A DNA stretch of 64,000 nt from Ooceraea biroi (Eukaryota; Arthropoda; Insecta; Hymenoptera; Formicidae): positions 12,214,001-12,278,000 of the forward strand of contig NC_039510.1 of assembly GCF_003672135.1 (NCBI RefSeq). Direction: 5' to 3'. Below the pieces are notes generated by a model, which was not told where the DNA came from, searched no databases, and was given only the letters and a program-made list of their open reading frames with translations. This document shows positions 60,639 to 64,000 of this stretch, in pieces; position 1 is the first letter of the stretch, and the number at the start of each line of letters is the position of its first letter. The position numbers and the translations under genes were made by a program.

Positions 60639-63600
60639 TAGAAATAATGGAACTGTCGCATTAACCTCGGCACGAATTAATGATAAAAAAATGTCTTTTT
60701 TAATAAAAAGACTATAAACATTATCTGGAGTAAGAATAAATAACAAGTTACATTGTTACGTAAGCATATCACGAATCGCTAATTATATGTCGTATGTTAC
60801 GCTTGTGATTTTTCAGCTCTCGTACATTAAAATATCGCCTTCTGCCGAAAAACAAAAACTGCCGAAAAGTGTACGCTTAATTCGACCATAATTTCGCTAA
60901 TCAATACCAATTTATTATTTATGACGATTGTTGCGCAGACCGGGAGATCAAAGTATTTCAGACAACTTGGATCGTGCCACGCTAGACTCCGACGTACACG
61001 CAATTTATTCCCATGACGTACCATGCGTGATGCACCTTGCTATGATGGTGCATATCTAATCAAGGAATTGTATCTATTATGAATCCCCGGGCGATTGCGG
61101 GACAATGATAGCTCGCCAAAAATAATGCGGTCGGTTTCGTCGGGACAAGGGTCGAAACCAATACGTAGTTTCAATGAACCCGGATTTCGGTGGTGGAACA
61201 TATGGAGCTATGGTGGAATATATGACTTGCACGATCTCCATTCATCAGAGGCAGAGGATCGACATGAGATACGTTCTTCTTTGAAATTCAGCTGAACGAG
61301 ATCAGCTTCGATCGCTGATACCGATTTGGAGCCGAGGTGAATACACGGCCGGCTCATTGCTTGTGTATCCCATCAATCGATGTGTATTTTCGTCGCAGTC
61401 TCTTGGTCGTCGCCTCTAAATATACACGTAATTACTGGTGTATCCGTGTACCAAAAGTTTGCACAAGTATCGCGTGCGTATCACGAGCACATACGCGCGT
61501 TGCACATGCGAGCACACCGGTCGGCACGTATGAGACTCTTTGAATGTGCTACATAGTCGACAATGTTCGAATCATCAATTCTCTCAAATATCGATAGATC
61601 AAAGCACATCTGTATCATACGTTCTCTACCTCGTTTTCGTTGCCGTGATTCGGTAAATATCACTGAACGAATGTAACTCGCACTGCAAATCTTAATTTGT
61701 CACTGCAAACGTTAGTTAAACACGCGTGAAGTTTTAGTAAACATTTACATTCCTGCCAGTTTATCCGGGAATTAAGCGTGCATGTGCTAGAAGCTATCGA
61801 TCTCTAGAGAAAATCCCGGCGTAAAGATGGAGCATTGTTCAAGTTAATTACAGTTAACTAAACTGAAAACTTGAATAACGGTAATGGTTATTTCGGTAAT
61901 ACGGTATATTATATAAGTAATTTCGGTAATAGCAATAGCATTCTGCACATCTGGCACGTATTACGTAACACTTAAAAGAGTTGCACGTGTTGCCTGTTAC
62001 GCGAAATTGATCGACTTTCCAACCGTATTCCGTACGGAATACGATGGGAATTTGATGAAACGTTACGTTACCGAAATGGCAATACGAGAATTTAGCTTTC
62101 GGGAAATGACGCGGTAATTTTATCATGTGTCATGTGTCATCATTATATACCACGAGCAAAATTCATAACGTGCTCGTGTTTTTATTTCGGAATCGCTACG
62201 AGTGCATTTAATTAATTTGGAAAGCATTTCCTTCTCTGTTGCGAAGTACTCTATAATATTGCTGGTGGAGGAATTTTTTAATTTCCGTTTTCCGTGCCTT
62301 ATAAATATTCTCGTCTGCTGTTGTTACAGAGATACGACTTATTTCCGGCAGTAGCGTACCGTTAGATGAATCGATGCTGCGTGGCTTTCATACGATACAT
62401 GCACTGAATGATATGTACTAATTAACGTAATCGAACAGAATTTATTCATGCTGCGCTATTATTTCGTAACGATACAACCGAGTTCGCGATATTAAAACGA
62501 TCTTTAATGGCGAATAGCTACAGCTGCGCGTTTCCCTTCATTATGGAAATTACTTCAGATAATATTGTATATTATTCTCAAGATGAACATAATTATTTTT
62601 AACATTAAAGTTAATGTTAAGGAATTGGAGAGGCTCAGTGAAAGAGGGAACAACTTGATTGTTTCCATTAACGACATTTAATAACGAGCGAAATATATTT
62701 CAACGTCTAATGATAAGTTAACTCTTCCGAAAGAACGCACTGTCGTTAAGAGGCAGCGCATGCAATTAGCGGATAAAGTGCATGGAACCACGCGCCACGC
62801 GATGGTATTTCATTAAGCACACACTTATTTTTGCATTCCCCGCGCCTATCCTGCATAAAGAAAAACCGTGGTTGCACCAGGACGGAATTCATATTTGTCC
62901 GTTAATGATACAATCTCGACAAATATTTGTGATATTACATTTCAGTTTTTTATTTGACGAAATATAACGCACTGAAAACTTGTAAAAAAGAGAAAGACCA
63001 TAAAAAGACGGAATGCACCATTATACGTGAGAAATGGAAGAACGTGATAATGTGAGATTAGAGAAAAAAAAACGGACAATAGACGAGAAGAAAGGACAGC
63101 GAGGAAGAAGAAAATATGAGTTTGAGAAAGAGAGACAGACACATGAGTCAATCAATTCTTCTGGAATAAATACGCTAGGACTACTGCAACTACAATGATA
63201 TCCTTACATGCCGTATACGTAACAAGCTAATAAAAATTTACGAAGAGATAAGATTGGTGACAACGGGGGAAGTTACAAGGGAAGGTAAAATTTTAATAAG
63301 AAGAGAAAGAGAGAAAAGGAATGGAGCTGCGGGCAAAAATGAAGAAGAGGGAGGAAGGAAGGATTCTTGTGCGTGAAGGAAAGGGAGAAGCAGGGAATAG
63401 CGCAGACAGAGAGACGGAAGGGAGCATGGCGGTCGCAGTGAAGGGTGTGGAATATAGTAATCGCGGCGAAGGGTTACGAAGGGTGGAGGAAGGGGGACAC
63501 GCGTGAGAGGAGGGCAGAAAAGGAACACGAGACGGTGAAAGGACGAGAGGGTTGTGGGAGGAAGGTTGCAAAAAGGAAAGGGGCGACGACGACGACGACG

Positions 63601-64000
63601 ACGACGATGAGGGTCGGCGAGAGAGGGCGAGAAGGTAGCTGTAGGTTGATGCGGCATGCGCATGTTGGTACCTGCCTACGGCCACATCCCCGCAGTCCCA
63701 GAACTTCGATCAATAATCCATCCACTCCGGCTCAGAGTGAAAACTGTCGCTAAGCCAAAATAACGATGTCATTTCATCTTCGTGGCCGGCATGCGATCGA
63801 AGTCGTACGAAACGTCAGCGTCGGTAAACAAAAGAAGAGTCAAGAGAGAGATGCACCTTGCAGGTGCATAGAGGAGCTTTAGAAATAAAGTAACGAACGA
63901 ACGAGGAGGAGGAGGAAGAGAGATAATGATGGATTTGATGAGTTGGCGAAATGAGTCGTCAGCTGTATGAAGTAATAATCTTGATTCTCTAACAAAAATA
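60639..64000. other. Intron DNA to the end of the window
   Basis: No exon was recognised. 60.6-62.9 kb is mixed unique sequence. 62.98-63.95 kb is strongly purine-rich on the plus strand, with a (GAC)n run at 63584-63607. Confidence 0.5.
62980..63640 (+). repeat. Purine-rich (GA-type) strand-asymmetric tract
   Basis: The plus strand is dominated by A and G (GAGAGA, GGAAGG, GAAGAAG words) over about 650 bases. This produces long artificial serine/proline/leucine-rich frames on the minus strand (63238-63685). It ends in a (GAC)8-like run. The low complexity is clear; a function is not. Confidence 0.7.

Noticed and set aside
63238..63685. Proline/serine/leucine-rich frames of 130-141 codons, minus strand
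   Set aside because: They are the complement of a purine-rich tract and are low-complexity artefacts.
1..64000. tRNA, rRNA or autonomous transposase genes
   Set aside because: I looked for B-box-like and transposase catalytic motifs by eye and found none. This is not a substitute for a covariance or profile search.

Overview
The window looks like nuclear DNA of a hymenopteran insect, most probably an ant. The genes have short GT-AG introns. AT-rich introns alternate with CpG-rich islands, and the proteins read as typical insect orthologues. No bacterial or viral gene organisation is visible, and I found no tRNA, rRNA or CRISPR array. All exon models below were built by hand from splice sites, reading phase and protein family knowledge. 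Every model complete at both ends sums to a multiple of three.

Layout. Positions 1-2571 hold no recognisable exon. 2572-4486 (+) is the 3' part of a CYHR1-type zinc finger gene. It converges on an 18-exon receptor guanylate cyclase (Gyc32E-like, 15518-5295, -) of 1107 residues with signal peptide, ligand-binding domain, membrane segment, pseudokinase and cyclase. About 2.3 kb further on, a divergent gene encodes a mitochondrial/peroxisomal calcium-independent phospholipase A2 (PNPLA8-like, 17844-21901, +, 626 residues). A compact same-strand block follows: ribosomal protein L29 (23187-23856), phosphomevalonate kinase (24140-25154) and the mRNA decapping enzyme Dcp2 (26086-28056). Dcp2 converges on heme oxygenase (30577-29197, -).

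From 31 kb to 49.6 kb I find almost no coding sequence, only two weak exon candidates. This stretch holds a nest of transposon-derived repeats (33.67-35.03 kb), a dense cluster of GATA-type motifs (45.15-45.28 kb) and GC-rich, unique-looking DNA. A CpG island at about 49.6-51.0 kb ends in a strong splice donor and probably carries the promoter and 5' untranslated exon of a futsch/MAP1-type gene. The first coding exon of that gene is at 53385-53649 (+). The next exon is not visible, so the last 10 kb is read as its long intron. That intron carries two large palindromic transposon derivatives (57448-58323 and 59373-60636) and a purine-rich tract near the end.

The genes are unrelated housekeeping and signalling genes and do not form a pathway. 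I see no convincing new biological system. The most unusual content is the repeat biology: one ~117-bp minisatellite found at two loci 23 kb apart in different transposon contexts, a 1.26-kb Tc1-like fold-back element with a CA/GC-repeat tract in each arm, a Harbinger-like MITE with clear TAA target duplications, and two copies of a 170-bp palindromic MITE.
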